A DNA stretch of 64,000 bases from Hydrogenophaga sp. (GTDB lineage: Bacteria; Pseudomonadota; Gammaproteobacteria; Burkholderiales; Burkholderiaceae_C): positions 87,526-151,525 of the forward strand of contig NZ_JADMKB010000027.1 of the NCBI RefSeq assembly GCF_018780075.1. Reading direction: 5' to 3'. A model generated the notes under the pieces. It did no database searches. It had not been told where the DNA came from and saw only the letters and a list, made by a program, of their open reading frames with translations. Positions 7,566 through 19,339 of this stretch are shown piece after piece; within the stretch, counting starts at the first letter, position 1, and every line of letters starts with the position of its first letter. A program made the translations under genes and the position numbers.

Positions 7566-8921
7566 TCAGGGGGCTGCCGGGGGCGGGATGCCCGTCAGCG
7601 GCAGGCGCACGCGCACGGTGAGTCCGCCGCCCGGCGTGTCGTCCAGCTCCAGCCGGGCACCGTGCAGTTCCGCGATCTCGCGCACGATGGACAGGCCCAG
7701 GCCACTGCCCTTGCCGTCTCCCGGTGAGAGCCGAACGAAACGTTCCATCACGCGCTCGCGGTCGGCCGCCGAAATGCCAGGCCCGGTGTCGCTGACCTCC
7801 AAGACGGCCCAGTGTCCTTCCACACGAAGGCTCACATCGATGCGCACCGGCGCGGTGGCGTGGTTCAGGGCGTTGTCGATCAGGTTGTCCACCAGGGTGC
7901 GCAGCGCGTGCGGATCGCCGTTGAGGCTCACCGTCGCGGCGCCCGCCAGCCCCAGATCACCGCCCAGGTGCTCCGCGCGCGCAGAAAACGCCGAGACGGC
8001 CTGGCGCAAGAGGTCGTCCAGCTGAACCGGGGCCAGCATCGGCTGCCGGGCGTCAGGTTCGAGGCGGGCCAGTTGCAGCAGCTGGGACGAGAGCCGGGTC
8101 GCGCGCTCGATGCCGGCGTCCAGCTCGTCCAGCGCGGCGGGCCACTCCGCCGGGCTGACGCGCCGGGCCAGCTGGGCCTGCAGCTTGACCGCGGCCAGCG
8201 GGGTGTTGAGCTCGTGGGCGGCATCGGCCAGAAACCGCCGCTGGCTGGTCAGCAGCGTGTCCACGCGGGACAGCAGCTCGTTGAGCGTCTGGGCCAGGGG
8301 GGCAATTTCGACCGGCAAGCCCTGGGTGTGAATGGCCTGCAGTCCATCCGACCCCCGTTGTTCGATGTCGCTGCGCAGGTCTTCCAGCGGACGCAGCGCC
8401 CGGTTGACGCCGGCCTGCATCAGCAGGCCCAGCGTGGTGACGAGCAGGGCGAGTGGGACCAGCAGCCAGGGCATCAGGTCGTAGAAGTGCTGGCGCCGGA
8501 TTTCGGTGGTCACCGCGACCTGGACCGTGCGTCTTTCCTGACGCAGCGTGTAGAGGCGCCAGCTCTGGCCCTGCCAGGTGACGATGTGGTGCCCGGGCGT
8601 CTGCAGGGGCGGGCCGACGTTGGGCAGCGAGGAATAGATGAGCTCACCGGCGTTGTCCCAGATCTGGCTGACGAACTGGTCCAGATCCTCTTCGTCGTCC
8701 AACCACCCTTGGCCGGTGGGGGGCGGTGGTGCTGCCGCGGCCGGGGGCGCGGGGGTTTCGTCGTGCCGCATCACCGTTTGTGCGATCTGCTCCAGGCCGA
8801 GATCGCGCACGTTGTTGAACCCGCTCCAGGTCAGCCTCGCCGTGAGATAGCCCACCACCAGCGTGGTGATCAGCACCGACGAGATGAGCCACAGCAACAG
8901 GCGGGCGCGGATCGAGTTCAA
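7566..8921 (-). CDS. Sensor histidine kinase, QseC/TctE type
   Basis: A protein of 451 residues. A first membrane helix (about 8-28), a periplasmic sensor of about 110 residues with an Ala/Pro-rich stretch, and a second helix (about 150-171) are followed by a short HAMP-like linker. The HisKA box is LADAAHELNTPLAAVK with phospho-accepting His236. The ATPase domain has DNLIDNALNHA (N box), DTGPGIS (G1) and GSGLGLSIV (G2). The start is TTG at 8921, overlapping the response-regulator stop as TTGA, so the pair is translationally coupled. It would phosphorylate the regulator at 8918-9580. The stimulus is unknown; the length and order resemble QseC, TctE and PmrB. Confidence 0.93.
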   Translation of the reverse strand: MNSIRARLLLWLISSVLITTLVVGYLTARLTWSGFNNVRDLGLEQIAQTVMRHDETPAPPAAAAPPPPTGQGWLDDEEDLDQFVSQIWDNAGELIYSSLPNVGPPLQTPGHHIVTWQGQSWRLYTLRQERRTVQVAVTTEIRRQHFYDLMPWLLVPLALLVTTLGLLMQAGVNRALRPLEDLRSDIEQRGSDGLQAIHTQGLPVEIAPLAQTLNELLSRVDTLLTSQRRFLADAAHELNTPLAAVKLQAQLARRVSPAEWPAALDELDAGIERATRLSSQLLQLARLEPDARQPMLAPVQLDDLLRQAVSAFSARAEHLGGDLGLAGAATVSLNGDPHALRTLVDNLIDNALNHATAPVRIDVSLRVEGHWAVLEVSDTGPGISAADRERVMERFVRLSPGDGKGSGLGLSIVREIAELHGARLELDDTPGGGLTVRVRLPLTGIPPPAAP

Positions 8922-9580
8922 GGCACCTGCACCAGCTTGTAGCCCACACCTCGCACGTTGACGATCCAGGGCTCCCCGAGCTTGCGTCGCAGGTGGTGCA
9001 GGTGCACCTCCACCGCATTGCTGACGATTTCTTCACCCCAGCCATAGAGCTGGTTTTCGAGCTGCTCCACCGAGAGCACCGCACCGGGCTGGCGCATGAA
9101 CGCGGCGAGCAGATCGAACTCGCGTTGCGACAGCGCCAGCGCCTTGCCCGACAGTTTGGCCTCGCGCTCGATGGGGTGCACCTCCAGCCGGCCGAGTTGC
9201 AGGTGCGGTTGACCGCGTCCCGCCGGGCGGCGCGCCAGGGCGTGGATGCGCGCGCACAGCTCGTCCAGGTCAAAGGGCTTGGTGAGGTAGTCGTCGGCCC
9301 CCAGGTTCAGCCCCGCGACACGGTCGGGCACAGCGTCACGCGCCGTCACCAGCATCACCGGCGTGTGCTGGCCCTCCTTGCGCATCCAGCGCAGGATCTG
9401 CAGCCCGTCCACCTGGGGCAGGCCAATGTCGAGCAGGACCACGTCGTAAGTGTGGGTGCTCAGCGCTTCGATGGCCTGGTTGCCCATGCGCACCCAGTCC
9501 ACCTGAAAGCCGGCGAAGGCCAGGCCCTTTTCCATGCTGGTGCCCAGCATGACATCGTCTTCCGCAAGCAGCAATTTCAT
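8918..9580 (-). CDS. OmpR/PhoB-family response regulator, QseB/TctD type
   Basis: A protein of 220 residues. The receiver domain (1-120) has acidic residues at 8-9, phospho-accepting Asp51 (VVLLDIGLP), Thr79 and Lys101 (YLTKPF). The C-terminal winged-helix DNA-binding domain (about 128-218) has ALSQREFDLLAAFMRQPG and SNAVEVHLHHLRRKL, typical of this family. It acts as the cytoplasmic output of the adjacent kinase. The ATG at 9580 begins the operon. A terminator for upstream transcription lies 33 bp upstream, so the pair has its own promoter within a very short space. Confidence 0.94.
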   Translation of the reverse strand: MKLLLAEDDVMLGTSMEKGLAFAGFQVDWVRMGNQAIEALSTHTYDVVLLDIGLPQVDGLQILRWMRKEGQHTPVMLVTARDAVPDRVAGLNLGADDYLTKPFDLDELCARIHALARRPAGRGQPHLQLGRLEVHPIEREAKLSGKALALSQREFDLLAAFMRQPGAVLSVEQLENQLYGWGEEIVSNAVEVHLHHLRRKLGEPWIVNVRGVGYKLVQVP

Positions 9581-9612
9581 GGATACGTCCCGGGCTTCAA
9601 GGCAGGCAGGCG

Positions 9613-9640
9613 AAAAAAAAGGCGGGTCCGAACCCGCCTT
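9613..9640 (-). terminator. Intrinsic terminator
   Basis: A perfect 9-bp stem (AAGGCGGGT at 9619-9627, ACCCGCCTT at 9632-9640) has a 4-base loop. Read on the minus strand it is followed by a run of eight T (9613-9620). It ends transcripts coming from the helicase gene before the two-component operon. Confidence 0.92.
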
Positions 9641-9756
9641 CTGGAATGAAGCCCCGAGATCAAGGCTTCGCTTCCACCACCACAGCCGGCTTCACTTCAT
9701 CTTCAACAACCATTCATTCTGATGAAATTTGACGCGTGGCATCTTGATTCACGGGG

Positions 9757-11556
9757 TCAGCGGATGCGTCCGTAGCTGGTGCGCAACGGGTCGGCCGGGC
9801 CGCCGCGCGGTGCATCACCGCGTGGACCCCCGCGGCCGCCACCACCACCACCGCCGCGGTTGCCGTTGCGTGCGCCGCGGCCACCGATGGAGTCGATGCT
9901 GGTGCGCAGCGGATCGGGCTGACCGCCAGGGGCCGCAGCGCGCGCGCGGGGTTCGCGGATGCGCAGTTGACCCAGGTGGGCATTGGGGCCGGGCTGGCGC
10001 TCGCTGCCATCACCGCGGTCTTCGCGAGGACCACGGTCTTCACGCGGTCCACGGTCGGCGCGTTCGGCGTTGCGTGGTGCGCCGCCGCTGCGCGGTGGGC
10101 CGTTGCGGGGACCGTTGGCCGGGCCGTTGCGGCCGGGGCCGCCATTGCGGCGGCCGTCGGCGCGTTGACCGTCGCGGGCACCTTCGCCTCGCGGCTGGGC
10201 GTCACCTTGGGCGGCCGGGCGCTGGCGCTGACCACCGCCATTGCCGTTGCCACGGCCTTGCGGCGCGTCGGCCTTTTTCTCGCGCACGCGCTGCAGCATC
10301 TCGGTGCGGGCGGCCTTGGCGGCGGCGGCCATCACGTCGCGGCTCGGTGGCTTGCCGGCGCCGCCCCAGATGGTCTGGCGGCCCATGGCGATGGGTTCGG
10401 CACGCTCACCGGGTTCGGGCATGAACTCCTCGAAGCGCTGCACCGGGATCTCCTGCTTGGTGAAGCGCTCGATGTCCATCATGAAGCCTTCTTCGTCCAG
10501 GCTCACGAGGTTGACGGCTTCACCGCTCTTGCCCGCGCGGCCGGTGCGGCCGATGCGGTGCACGTAGTCTTCGCTGACGTTCGGGATTTCGTAGTTCACC
10601 ACGTGCGGCAGCTCGTCGATGTCGATGCCGCGGGCCGCGATGTCGGTCGCCACCAGGGCGCGGATGTCGCCACTCTTGAAGCCGGCCAGCGCCTGGGTGC
10701 GGGCACCCTGGCTCTTGTTGCCGTGCAGCGCCATGGCCTGGATGCCGTTCTTGGTGAGGTACTCGGCCACGTTGTTGGCGCCGAACTTGGTGCGGGTGAA
10801 CACCAGCACCTGGCTCCAGTTGTGCTGGTTGATGATGTGCACCAGCAGGGCCTTCTTCTTGCCGCGGCCCACCGGGTGGATCACCTGGGTGATGCGCTGC
10901 ACCGTGGTGTTGCGCGGGGTCACCTGGATGTGCAGCGGGTCTTTGAGCAGGGCGCTGGCCAGGTCACGGATCTCGTCGCTGAAGGTGGCCGAGAACAGCA
11001 GGCTCTGCTTTTCCTTGGGCACCAGGGCGAGGATCTTCTTCACGTCGTGGATGAAGCCCATGTCCAGCATGCGGTCGGCTTCGTCCAGCACCAGCATCTG
11101 CACACCGGAGAGGTCCAGGAAACCTTGTTGCTGCAGGTCGAGCAGGCGGCCGGGGGTGGCCACCAGGATGTCCACGCCACGCTTCATGGCATTGATCTGC
11201 GGGTTCATGCCGACGCCGCCGAAGATGACGGTGGAGGTCAGCGAGAGGTGCTTGCCATAGACGCGCACCGACTCTTCGACCTGGGCGGCGAGTTCGCGGG
11301 TGGGCGTGAGCACCAAGGCGCGGATGGCCACGCCGCCGAATTTGCTCTTGGCGCGCTCGCCGACGCTCAGCCGGTGCAGCATGGGCAGGGTGAAGGCGGC
11401 GGTCTTGCCGGTGCCGGTCTGGGCACCACCGAGCAGATCTCGCCCGGCCAGCACGGCGGGAATCGCCTCGGCCTGGATGGGGGTGGGGGTTTCGTAACCG
11501 TGCTCGCGCACAGCTTGGACGATGGCCGGGGCCAGGTTCAGTTCTTCGAAGTTCAT
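9757..11556 (-). CDS. rhlE: DEAD-box ATP-dependent RNA helicase, RhlE-like
   Basis: A protein of 599 residues. The N-terminal Q motif region ([13 protein letters not shown]), motif I AQTGTGKT (45-52), Ia PTRELAAQ, Ib TPGR, motif II DEAD (158-161), motif III SAT, and motif [10 protein letters not shown] make a complete two-RecA core through about residue 380. The C-terminal ~200 residues are low complexity, rich in Arg, Gly, Asn and Pro, and suited to RNA binding. The role is RNA unwinding in ribosome assembly, cold response or RNA decay. I start at 11556 ([10 protein letters not shown]), the family N-terminus; the frame stays open for another 100 codons that look like leader sequence. The long upstream region could host post-transcriptional control. 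Confidence 0.93.
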   Translation of the reverse strand: MNFEELNLAPAIVQAVREHGYETPTPIQAEAIPAVLAGRDLLGGAQTGTGKTAAFTLPMLHRLSVGERAKSKFGGVAIRALVLTPTRELAAQVEESVRVYGKHLSLTSTVIFGGVGMNPQINAMKRGVDILVATPGRLLDLQQQGFLDLSGVQMLVLDEADRMLDMGFIHDVKKILALVPKEKQSLLFSATFSDEIRDLASALLKDPLHIQVTPRNTTVQRITQVIHPVGRGKKKALLVHIINQHNWSQVLVFTRTKFGANNVAEYLTKNGIQAMALHGNKSQGARTQALAGFKSGDIRALVATDIAARGIDIDELPHVVNYEIPNVSEDYVHRIGRTGRAGKSGEAVNLVSLDEEGFMMDIERFTKQEIPVQRFEEFMPEPGERAEPIAMGRQTIWGGAGKPPSRDVMAAAAKAARTEMLQRVREKKADAPQGRGNGNGGGQRQRPAAQGDAQPRGEGARDGQRADGRRNGGPGRNGPANGPRNGPPRSGGAPRNAERADRGPREDRGPREDRGDGSERQPGPNAHLGQLRIREPRARAAAPGGQPDPLRTSIDSIGGRGARNGNRGGGGGGGRGGPRGDAPRGGPADPLRTSYGRIR

Positions 11557-11772
11557 TAAAGGTGTGGCGCCCGTCCAGGGCGCTGGGGGCATCTGCCCGT
11601 TCGGACCTGGTGGGGACCGTTCAGTAGAAGGCAGACAGGATTCAGAAGGTGGGTCCGCGGGTCCAAAGTCTTGGAACGCCGACCCTCCAGCAGGGTGCTG
11701 GTGTTGGAAGTCACTGATACAACACAACGGTTGCATTGTCGCACGTCTTTTCGCGCCGGCACGGAAAGATGC

Positions 11773-11803
11773 TTGCCGGAAGGTTCCGCCGCGCTCACAT
11801 AAT
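11773..11803 (+). promoter_or_regulatory. Candidate sigma-70 promoter for the DUF1631 operon
   Basis: TTGCCG (11773-11778) and CATAAT (11798-11803) are separated by 19 bp, slightly long. They sit in the 329-bp gap between the divergent helicase and DUF1631 genes, about 80 bp ahead of ATG 11886. Confidence 0.4.
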
Positions 11804-11885
11804 GGCGCGGAACATGGAATTTGCACCCGGGGTGCGGCCTCCCTGCCGCGCCTCAATCCGCCGATCTCACTTCTACTCAGCCCCG

Positions 11886-14078
11886 ATGAACGCTCCCAAG
11901 ATGCTCCGGTTGGGCATGGCCAACGACGCCAGCCACCTGCGCCCCACGCTGCAGGACTGCCTCGAAGCCGCGCTGTCGATATCCGATTCGATGATCGACG
12001 AACTGCTCGAAGGCCTGCAAGCGGCGTTGGACCCCGATCGGGCAGGCGCCCCGCCGTTGGCCGAGACGCACCTCCAGCTGGAGCTGATCGAGCGGCTCAG
12101 CGAAGAGTCCGATGCGCTCAAGCGCACCTGGCACGAGCAGTTGCGCGAGGTGCTGTACCACGGCAGTGTGCTGGATGCCGCGGGACCGGCGTCGGTCCGG
12201 TTTGACGACCTGCGGCAGCTCGATGACCGGCTGATCGACGCCACCATCGGCTTTGCCGTGGCCGAGCAGTCGATCCGGAGCGCCAGCACCGAGCAGCTGC
12301 CCAGGCTCAATGCCCTGGTCAGCAGCCTGATGGGCTGGATGACCGTGCAACCCGAACTCAATCCGCTCAGGCCCGCCGCATTTGCCCATGCCCTGCGCGA
12401 GTTGCTGGTTCGCCATGTTCCCGACGACGAGCAGCGCAGCGCGCTGTTTTTCCCGGCGGCGGGCATGCTGGGTGAAAGCCTGCGGCAGGTCTATCGCGAA
12501 CTCATCCAGTGGCTGCTGGTGCACGGCGTGGAACCGGTGGCCGGTCCTGCGCTGCTGGCCCAACGGGAGCAAGGCCCCCAAGGCGCCGTGGGGCGGACGA
12601 TGCTCACCCTGGGCCGGCTTCGGCAGCTGCTCGCGGGTGACCTGAGCCATGAGGAATCGACGGGCCAGGGGTTCGTGCACACGGTGCCCCTGTCCATGAC
12701 GGCGCTGGAGGACCTGGACCTGATCGAGCCGCTGATTCGTCGCTTGCGTCAGCGGGCCAGCTCCACCGATGAGGCGGCGGCGAAGCCCGAACTGCCCATT
12801 GTTCTGGAGAACAACCTGGGTCGCCTGCTGGGGCAGGAGGTGGTTCGGCTCATGCTGGACAACCTGACGCAGGACGAGCGCTTGCTGCCGGCCATCCGGC
12901 AGCAGATCGGCCTGCTGGAACCCATCCTGATCAAACTGTCGCAAGCCGACCCGCGTTTTTTCAGCGAGCGCCGGCACCCCGCGCGCCAGTTGCTGGAAGA
13001 AATCACCCAGCGCAGCCTCGGGTTTCAGGGCCAGAACGACGAAGGTTTCTCCAAGCTGCTGGATTCGATCATCGATGCGGTGTATTCGCTCAACCGGGCC
13101 GCCGCGACCGAGGAGGTGTTTGCCCGCTTGCTCAAACGCCTTCGCCGGCGCTGGGAGCAGGACGATGCGAGCAAAAACCAGATGCGGACCGAGGCCGCCC
13201 GAGCGCTGATGCATGCCGAGCAGCGGCACCTGCTGGCCGAGCGGCTGGCCGCCGACTTCCAGCGCCAGACGCTGGACAAGGACATCCCCGAGTTCGTGCT
13301 GCAGTTCCTTTGTGGCCCCTGGTCGCAGGTGGTGGCCGAGTCCCAGCTGGCCGGCGTGGCCTCGGTCGAAGCGGACGAGCCGATTGACCGCGTCGCGGAA
13401 GACCTGATCTGGAGCGTGCAGATCGAGCTCATCCGGCGTGACACCGAGCGGCTGGTCAAGCTGGTGCCCCGCCTGCTCGGGCAACTGCGGCGGGGTTTGC
13501 AGTTGATCGAATACCCACCCGACCTGACGGGCCAGCTCTTCGACATGCTGGTGGCCGTGCACGAGCAGGCCTTTGACCGGGCGGCGTCGCCGGAGCCCGG
13601 TGACGCGCCGCCAGTGGCGGACATTCCCACCTTGTTCGAGCGGGTGGACGACCCGGCCTCCGCCGCCGTGCCAGCGTCCGCAGAACACGGCGAAACCTTC
13701 TGGATGGCCAACAGCGAAGCCACCGATGCCGGCTACGTGTCAGAAGAGCCCGCCGCACCAGCCGCGCCCGATTCGGGGGATGCTCACAGCGCCGATCTGG
13801 CCACCGGTGCCTGGGTGGACCTGCTGATTCAGGGCGCCTGGGTGCGGGCCGAGCTGACCTGGACGAGCCCGCACCGCAGCCTGTTCATGTTCATCTCCGC
13901 CAAGGGGCTGGCCCACTCCATGACCCGGCGCACGCTGGACCGGCTGCGCCATGCCGATCAGTTGCGGGTGGTGTCGCGCGGGGGCATGGTCGAGGGCGCG
14001 CTCGATGCCGTCGCCCAGCTCGCCTTGCGCAACCAGAGCGAAGCCGATGGCGCCGCTGAGCCTGGAACCACCCCGTGA
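11886..14078 (+). CDS. DUF1631 family protein (first paralogue)
   Basis: A large soluble protein of 730 residues, mostly helical, with no signal peptide or membrane segment. The end (about 645-720) is a beta-rich module: [29 protein letters not shown] and [15 protein letters not shown]. This module is clearly shared with the second DUF1631 protein at 17210-19288, as is the middle block around [21 protein letters not shown] and [11 protein letters not shown]. Function of the family is unknown. From memory, DUF1631 proteins are frequent in beta- and gammaproteobacteria, and the terminal module resembles a PilZ-like barrel. I start at ATG 11886 ([10 protein letters not shown]). Its stop overlaps the next gene's GTG by four bases. 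Confidence 0.85.
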   Translation: MNAPKMLRLGMANDASHLRPTLQDCLEAALSISDSMIDELLEGLQAALDPDRAGAPPLAETHLQLELIERLSEESDALKRTWHEQLREVLYHGSVLDAAGPASVRFDDLRQLDDRLIDATIGFAVAEQSIRSASTEQLPRLNALVSSLMGWMTVQPELNPLRPAAFAHALRELLVRHVPDDEQRSALFFPAAGMLGESLRQVYRELIQWLLVHGVEPVAGPALLAQREQGPQGAVGRTMLTLGRLRQLLAGDLSHEESTGQGFVHTVPLSMTALEDLDLIEPLIRRLRQRASSTDEAAAKPELPIVLENNLGRLLGQEVVRLMLDNLTQDERLLPAIRQQIGLLEPILIKLSQADPRFFSERRHPARQLLEEITQRSLGFQGQNDEGFSKLLDSIIDAVYSLNRAAATEEVFARLLKRLRRRWEQDDASKNQMRTEAARALMHAEQRHLLAERLAADFQRQTLDKDIPEFVLQFLCGPWSQVVAESQLAGVASVEADEPIDRVAEDLIWSVQIELIRRDTERLVKLVPRLLGQLRRGLQLIEYPPDLTGQLFDMLVAVHEQAFDRAASPEPGDAPPVADIPTLFERVDDPASAAVPASAEHGETFWMANSEATDAGYVSEEPAAPAAPDSGDAHSADLATGAWVDLLIQGAWVRAELTWTSPHRSLFMFISAKGLAHSMTRRTLDRLRHADQLRVVSRGGMVEGALDAVAQLALRNQSEADGAAEPGTTP

Positions 14079-14620
14079 CCACCACCACCTTTGGCTACAA
14101 CGCGGCGCAGGACCGCATCTGGATGCGCGTGCACGAGCAGGACAGCACCGTCTGGTTCACCCGCCGCATGGTCATCAGCATTTTCGGCACGGTGCTTCCC
14201 TCGTTCGAGGCGTCCACGCCGGGCGAGCAGGGTGGCGCCAGCCCCCGAGCCCGGGCGTCGATCGAGCACGACCTGTCGCTCCACGAGGCGGCTCCGGGGC
14301 AGCGCCCGCCCCAGATCCGTGCCGGCCACGAGTCGCCGGGCACCAGGAGCGATCCGCAGGAGCGCCTGTGCCAGAAGATCAGCACCCAGACCAGCAGCGA
14401 ATCCGTCAACATGACCTTCGACACCGGCAGCGGACCGCTGGTCCTGCGCCTGAGCCGCAAGGGCACGCACCTGTGGTTCCAGGGGCTGGCCATGGTGCTC
14501 AGGCAGGCGCGCTGGAACCTGCCTGACGCCCTGCCGGACTGGTTGCAGGCGGGCGTTTTGCCGCCGGCCATGCAGCAACTGATCAGCAAGCCCTTGCCAG
14601 ACAACCTGGATGACGATTGA
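14075..14620 (+). CDS. Conserved-looking protein of unknown function, coupled to DUF1631
   Basis: A protein of 181 residues starting at GTG 14075, which overlaps the DUF1631 stop as GTGA. It begins [20 protein letters not shown] and has a Ser/Pro-rich middle (about 45-95). The C-terminal half (MTFDTGSGPLVLRLSRKGTH, then LWFQGLAMVLRQARWNLP) looks like alternating beta-strands and a helix. It has no signal peptide, no cysteine-rich motif and no domain I can name. Tight coupling suggests that it works with the DUF1631 protein. The alternative is an unrelated protein that shares the promoter. Confidence 0.7.
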   Translation: MTTTTFGYNAAQDRIWMRVHEQDSTVWFTRRMVISIFGTVLPSFEASTPGEQGGASPRARASIEHDLSLHEAAPGQRPPQIRAGHESPGTRSDPQERLCQKISTQTSSESVNMTFDTGSGPLVLRLSRKGTHLWFQGLAMVLRQARWNLPDALPDWLQAGVLPPAMQQLISKPLPDNLDDD

Positions 14621-14767
14621 AGCCCGGGCGATAATCGAAGACTTCTTTTTTTGGCAGCACAGCGGCAGGACAGCAACGGCGCAAGGCGTCTTTGTTGAAA
14701 CGGAGCCGCACCAGCGCTGACGCGCTGTGGCCTGTGTTCCCTTCGGTCACTCAGCATTTTTATCCAA

Positions 14768-16429
<1,662 letters not shown>

Positions 16430-16517
16430 CGCCCCCTGCGCCGCGCCTGCGGTGCGTCACCCCCCACTGGGGGGCAATGCCTGCGGCCTGGCGAAGCCAG
16501 TTCCGCGGCATTCTTGG
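16430..16517. repeat. Dispersed GC-rich palindromic intergenic element (copy 5)
   Basis: Fills the gap after ettA. It contains CGCCGCGCCTGCGGTGCG, CCCCCCACTGGGGGG and CCTGGCGAAGCCAGTTCCGC, matching the C-run/G-run core and the second hairpin of the family. Confidence 0.55.
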
Positions 16518-16545
16518 TTGAACTGCCCATCGCTCCGGAAACACC

Positions 16546-17097
16546 ATGGAACTCACCGATCAACAAGTGCTCGCCGACACCCGCCGCTGGATCGAGAAGG
16601 CGGTGATCGGGTTGAACCTGTGTCCGTTCGCGCGTTCGGTGTATGTGAAGAACCAGGTGCGCATCGTGGTCAGCCGGGCGAGGCACCTGGATGCCTTTCT
16701 CGACGAACTGGACCGCGAGCTGGACCTGCTGGTGAACACGCCGGCCGATCAGATCGACACCACGCTGCTGGTGCACCCCACGCTGTTCCCGGATTTTTTC
16801 GTGTTCAACGACTTCATGGGCGTGGTGGACGACGTGGTGGCCGAGCACGAACTGGAAGGCACCATCCAGGTGGCGAGCTTCCATCCCCTGTTCCAGTTTG
16901 ACGGGGCCGAACCCGACGACATCAGCAACGCCACCAACCGCGCGCCGTACCCGACGCTGCACCTGCTGCGCGAAGAGAGTGTGGAGCGTGCGGTGGCGTC
17001 CGACGCGGGCGACGCCGAAAAGATTGTCGAGCGCAACATCGAGACCCTGCGGGCACTGGGTGCTTCGGGCTGGCAGGCACTGCTGGCAAAACCCTGA
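16546..17097 (+). CDS. DUF1415 domain-containing protein
   Basis: A protein of 183 residues that is essentially one DUF1415 domain. The family hallmark VIGLNLCPFAR is at about 20-30. VHPTLFPDFFVFNDF and FHPLFQFDGAEPDDISNATNR follow, with conserved His, Asp and Asn residues that could form an active site. It is cytoplasmic and its function is unknown. It stands between ettA and the second DUF1631 gene on the same strand. Repeat copy 5 separates it from ettA, and a gap of 112 bp separates it from DUF1631. Confidence 0.9.
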   Translation: MELTDQQVLADTRRWIEKAVIGLNLCPFARSVYVKNQVRIVVSRARHLDAFLDELDRELDLLVNTPADQIDTTLLVHPTLFPDFFVFNDFMGVVDDVVAEHELEGTIQVASFHPLFQFDGAEPDDISNATNRAPYPTLHLLREESVERAVASDAGDAEKIVERNIETLRALGASGWQALLAKP

Positions 17098-17209
17098 ACT
17101 GGCCGGGGTTGGGCGCGCACATCCGGGTATCGCGCGCCGGGTTGGATGGGGATACTGGAAGGCACACCAACCCTTGCTCCATCTCTGGAGATGAAAGGTA
17201 TCCGGTCGC

Positions 17210-19288
17210 ATGGACGCCAGCCCGAACGAGTCCTTTGATGCCTGCCTGAAGGAAGCCCTCGTGCAGACGCGCGCGTGGATCCCGCGCTGGCTCACCAAGC
17301 TGCGGGAGGCGCTGCAACAACGCGAAAGCGCCGCCAGCCGCCCGCAGGAAAAGCAGGCCCTGGGTCAGGCCCGGACCACGCTGGAGAGCCACCACGAGCT
17401 GATTGCGGCACGCTTTCTGGAGGCCTTCGCCGAATCGGTGGAAGGCGCCTTGCCGTCGACCACCAACCCGACCCGCAGCCTGAAGTCGCTGAGCTTTGAC
17501 GAACTGGAGCTCATGGGCGATGAACAGGTGCAGGAGACCGTGGAACTCGCCCGTGTGCAGCAGGTGATCAAGATATCGGCCGACGAGGCGCTGAATGCCC
17601 TGAACGCGCGCATGAGCAGCGCCAGGGGTCTGCAGCGGGTGCGCATCGAGGCCAACCCGCTGCGCTCCGAGGTGGTGGTGACGTCCCTGATGCGCGCGCT
17701 CAACGGATTGCACGTGGAGCCGGCGGTGCGTTCGCGCTGGTTGCAGACCGGTGCCGTGGCCTTTGGTGAGGAGCTGCGGGACATGTACGTGCGCCTGAGC
17801 GCGCTGCTCGACAGCAGGGGCATTGAGCCCGCGGGCTACACCGTGATCCAGACGCCCCGAGGCCGCACACCGGCACCGGAGGGCAGCGTCCGCAGTGAAT
17901 CGGTGTCGACGGAAGCGGTGCGCGGCCCCGATGCGCTGCTCACCCTGGACCACCTGCACCAGTTGCTGGTGGGCAACCTCGACCAGTCGGGCAGCGGCCC
18001 CAGCGACCAGGGCGCCTCGGGTTCGGGCAACGCCATGGTGCGCACCCTGGCGGCCGAGGTGGTCACGCTGATGCTGCGGCGCCTGACCACCGACGAACGC
18101 CTGCTGGCCCCCCTGCGCGACATGCTGCAGGGCATGAAGCCGGCACTCTTGCTGCTCGCGCGCAGCGATCCCCGGTTTTTTGCCGACCGGCACAACCCCG
18201 CGCGCCGCCTGCTCGACGCCATCGCCGAGCGCGGCCTGGCGTTCACCAGCGAGCAGGATGCGGGGTACCAACCGTTTGCCACACAGGTGCATGACATCGT
18301 GCGCGCGCTGCAGAGCTCGGGGGCCGATCTGCCCGACCGTTTTCCCGGCCTGCTGGAGCTGCTGACGCGCTCGCGGGCCGAGGCCCTGGTGCCCAGGCAG
18401 GCGCAGGCCCGCGGGCTGGCCGTGCAGACCCTGATGCGCGTGGAGCAGCGCAACCTGCTGGCCGAACGGGTGGCGACCGAGTTCCGGGCACGCAACGATT
18501 TCGAGCGTGCACCCGGCGTGGTGCGGCGTTTCCTGACCGGGCCCTGGTCGCAGGTGGTGGCTCAGGCGCGCATGGACGCGGCCGAAAAATCGGTGGCGTC
18601 CGTGTCGTTGGCGTCTGCGGCGGGTTACACCGACATCGTGCCCGACCTGTTGTGGTCTTCTCAGCTGGCGCAGGCCAGTCGCAACCGGCCCCGCCTGATC
18701 AAGATCATTCCCGGCCTGCTGCGCACCTTGCGCGAGGGCCTGGATGCCATCGATTACCCGCGCACCCAGAGCGAGTCGTTTTTTTCGGCCCTGATGGGGC
18801 TGCACGAGGCGGCGTACAAGACCCAGCGGGAAGCGCCCGTCGAGGACTCGCCACCCAGCCATCAGTTCGAGCCGGAGGCCGACGAGCCCTGGATGCATCC
18901 GGTCGAAGCGCGCGACACCGGCTTCATGGAGGACGCGCTGATGGACACGCAGCCGGCCTTCGTGGACACCGAGATCATGCCGAGGGACTGGTCCGATGCC
19001 AAAGAGGCGGTGGCCCGCGAGGGGGGCCAGGTCTTGCCCGTGGGCGCCTGGGTCGATGTCTGGTACGAGGGCCGCGCGCTGCGCTGTCAGGTCACCTGGG
19101 CCAGCCCCCACGGGACCATGTTCCTGTTCACCGGGTCGGACGGGCGCTCCCTGTCCATGACGAGGCGCGGCGTGGAACGCCTGCTGGCCCAGGACCGGCT
19201 GCGCGTGGTGGCCAACCACGGCATGGTCGACGACGCGCTGGATGCCGTGGCGCGTCAGGCCTGCATCAACAGCGCCCTGCAGCCGTAG
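17210..19288 (+). CDS. DUF1631 family protein (second paralogue)
   Basis: A protein of 692 residues, largely helical and soluble, related to the protein at 11886-14078. Shared landmarks are [65 protein letters not shown] and the terminal beta module (GAWVDVWYEGRALRCQVTW, SMTRRGVERLLAQDRLRVV, GMVDDALDAVARQA). The two genes flank ettA and DUF1415 on the same strand, which suggests an old duplication followed by divergence, with different N-terminal thirds. AAAGG lies 11 bases before ATG 17210. The gene converges with the TAXI protein gene. Confidence 0.85.
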   Translation: MDASPNESFDACLKEALVQTRAWIPRWLTKLREALQQRESAASRPQEKQALGQARTTLESHHELIAARFLEAFAESVEGALPSTTNPTRSLKSLSFDELELMGDEQVQETVELARVQQVIKISADEALNALNARMSSARGLQRVRIEANPLRSEVVVTSLMRALNGLHVEPAVRSRWLQTGAVAFGEELRDMYVRLSALLDSRGIEPAGYTVIQTPRGRTPAPEGSVRSESVSTEAVRGPDALLTLDHLHQLLVGNLDQSGSGPSDQGASGSGNAMVRTLAAEVVTLMLRRLTTDERLLAPLRDMLQGMKPALLLLARSDPRFFADRHNPARRLLDAIAERGLAFTSEQDAGYQPFATQVHDIVRALQSSGADLPDRFPGLLELLTRSRAEALVPRQAQARGLAVQTLMRVEQRNLLAERVATEFRARNDFERAPGVVRRFLTGPWSQVVAQARMDAAEKSVASVSLASAAGYTDIVPDLLWSSQLAQASRNRPRLIKIIPGLLRTLREGLDAIDYPRTQSESFFSALMGLHEAAYKTQREAPVEDSPPSHQFEPEADEPWMHPVEARDTGFMEDALMDTQPAFVDTEIMPRDWSDAKEAVAREGGQVLPVGAWVDVWYEGRALRCQVTWASPHGTMFLFTGSDGRSLSMTRRGVERLLAQDRLRVVANHGMVDDALDAVARQACINSALQP

Positions 19289-19339
19289 GCACGGTGTGCG
19301 CTGGCTGCCGGCACCGCCGTCCGGGCGGGGCCGCGGCGC

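Noticed and set aside
9967..11559. A 530-residue plus-strand frame opposite the helicase
   Set aside because: The minus-strand frame has every DEAD-box motif in order; the plus-strand frame has none.
11557..11856. A 100-residue N-terminal extension of the helicase
   Set aside because: It lacks similarity to helicase N-termini. [10 protein letters not shown] at 11556 is the canonical start.
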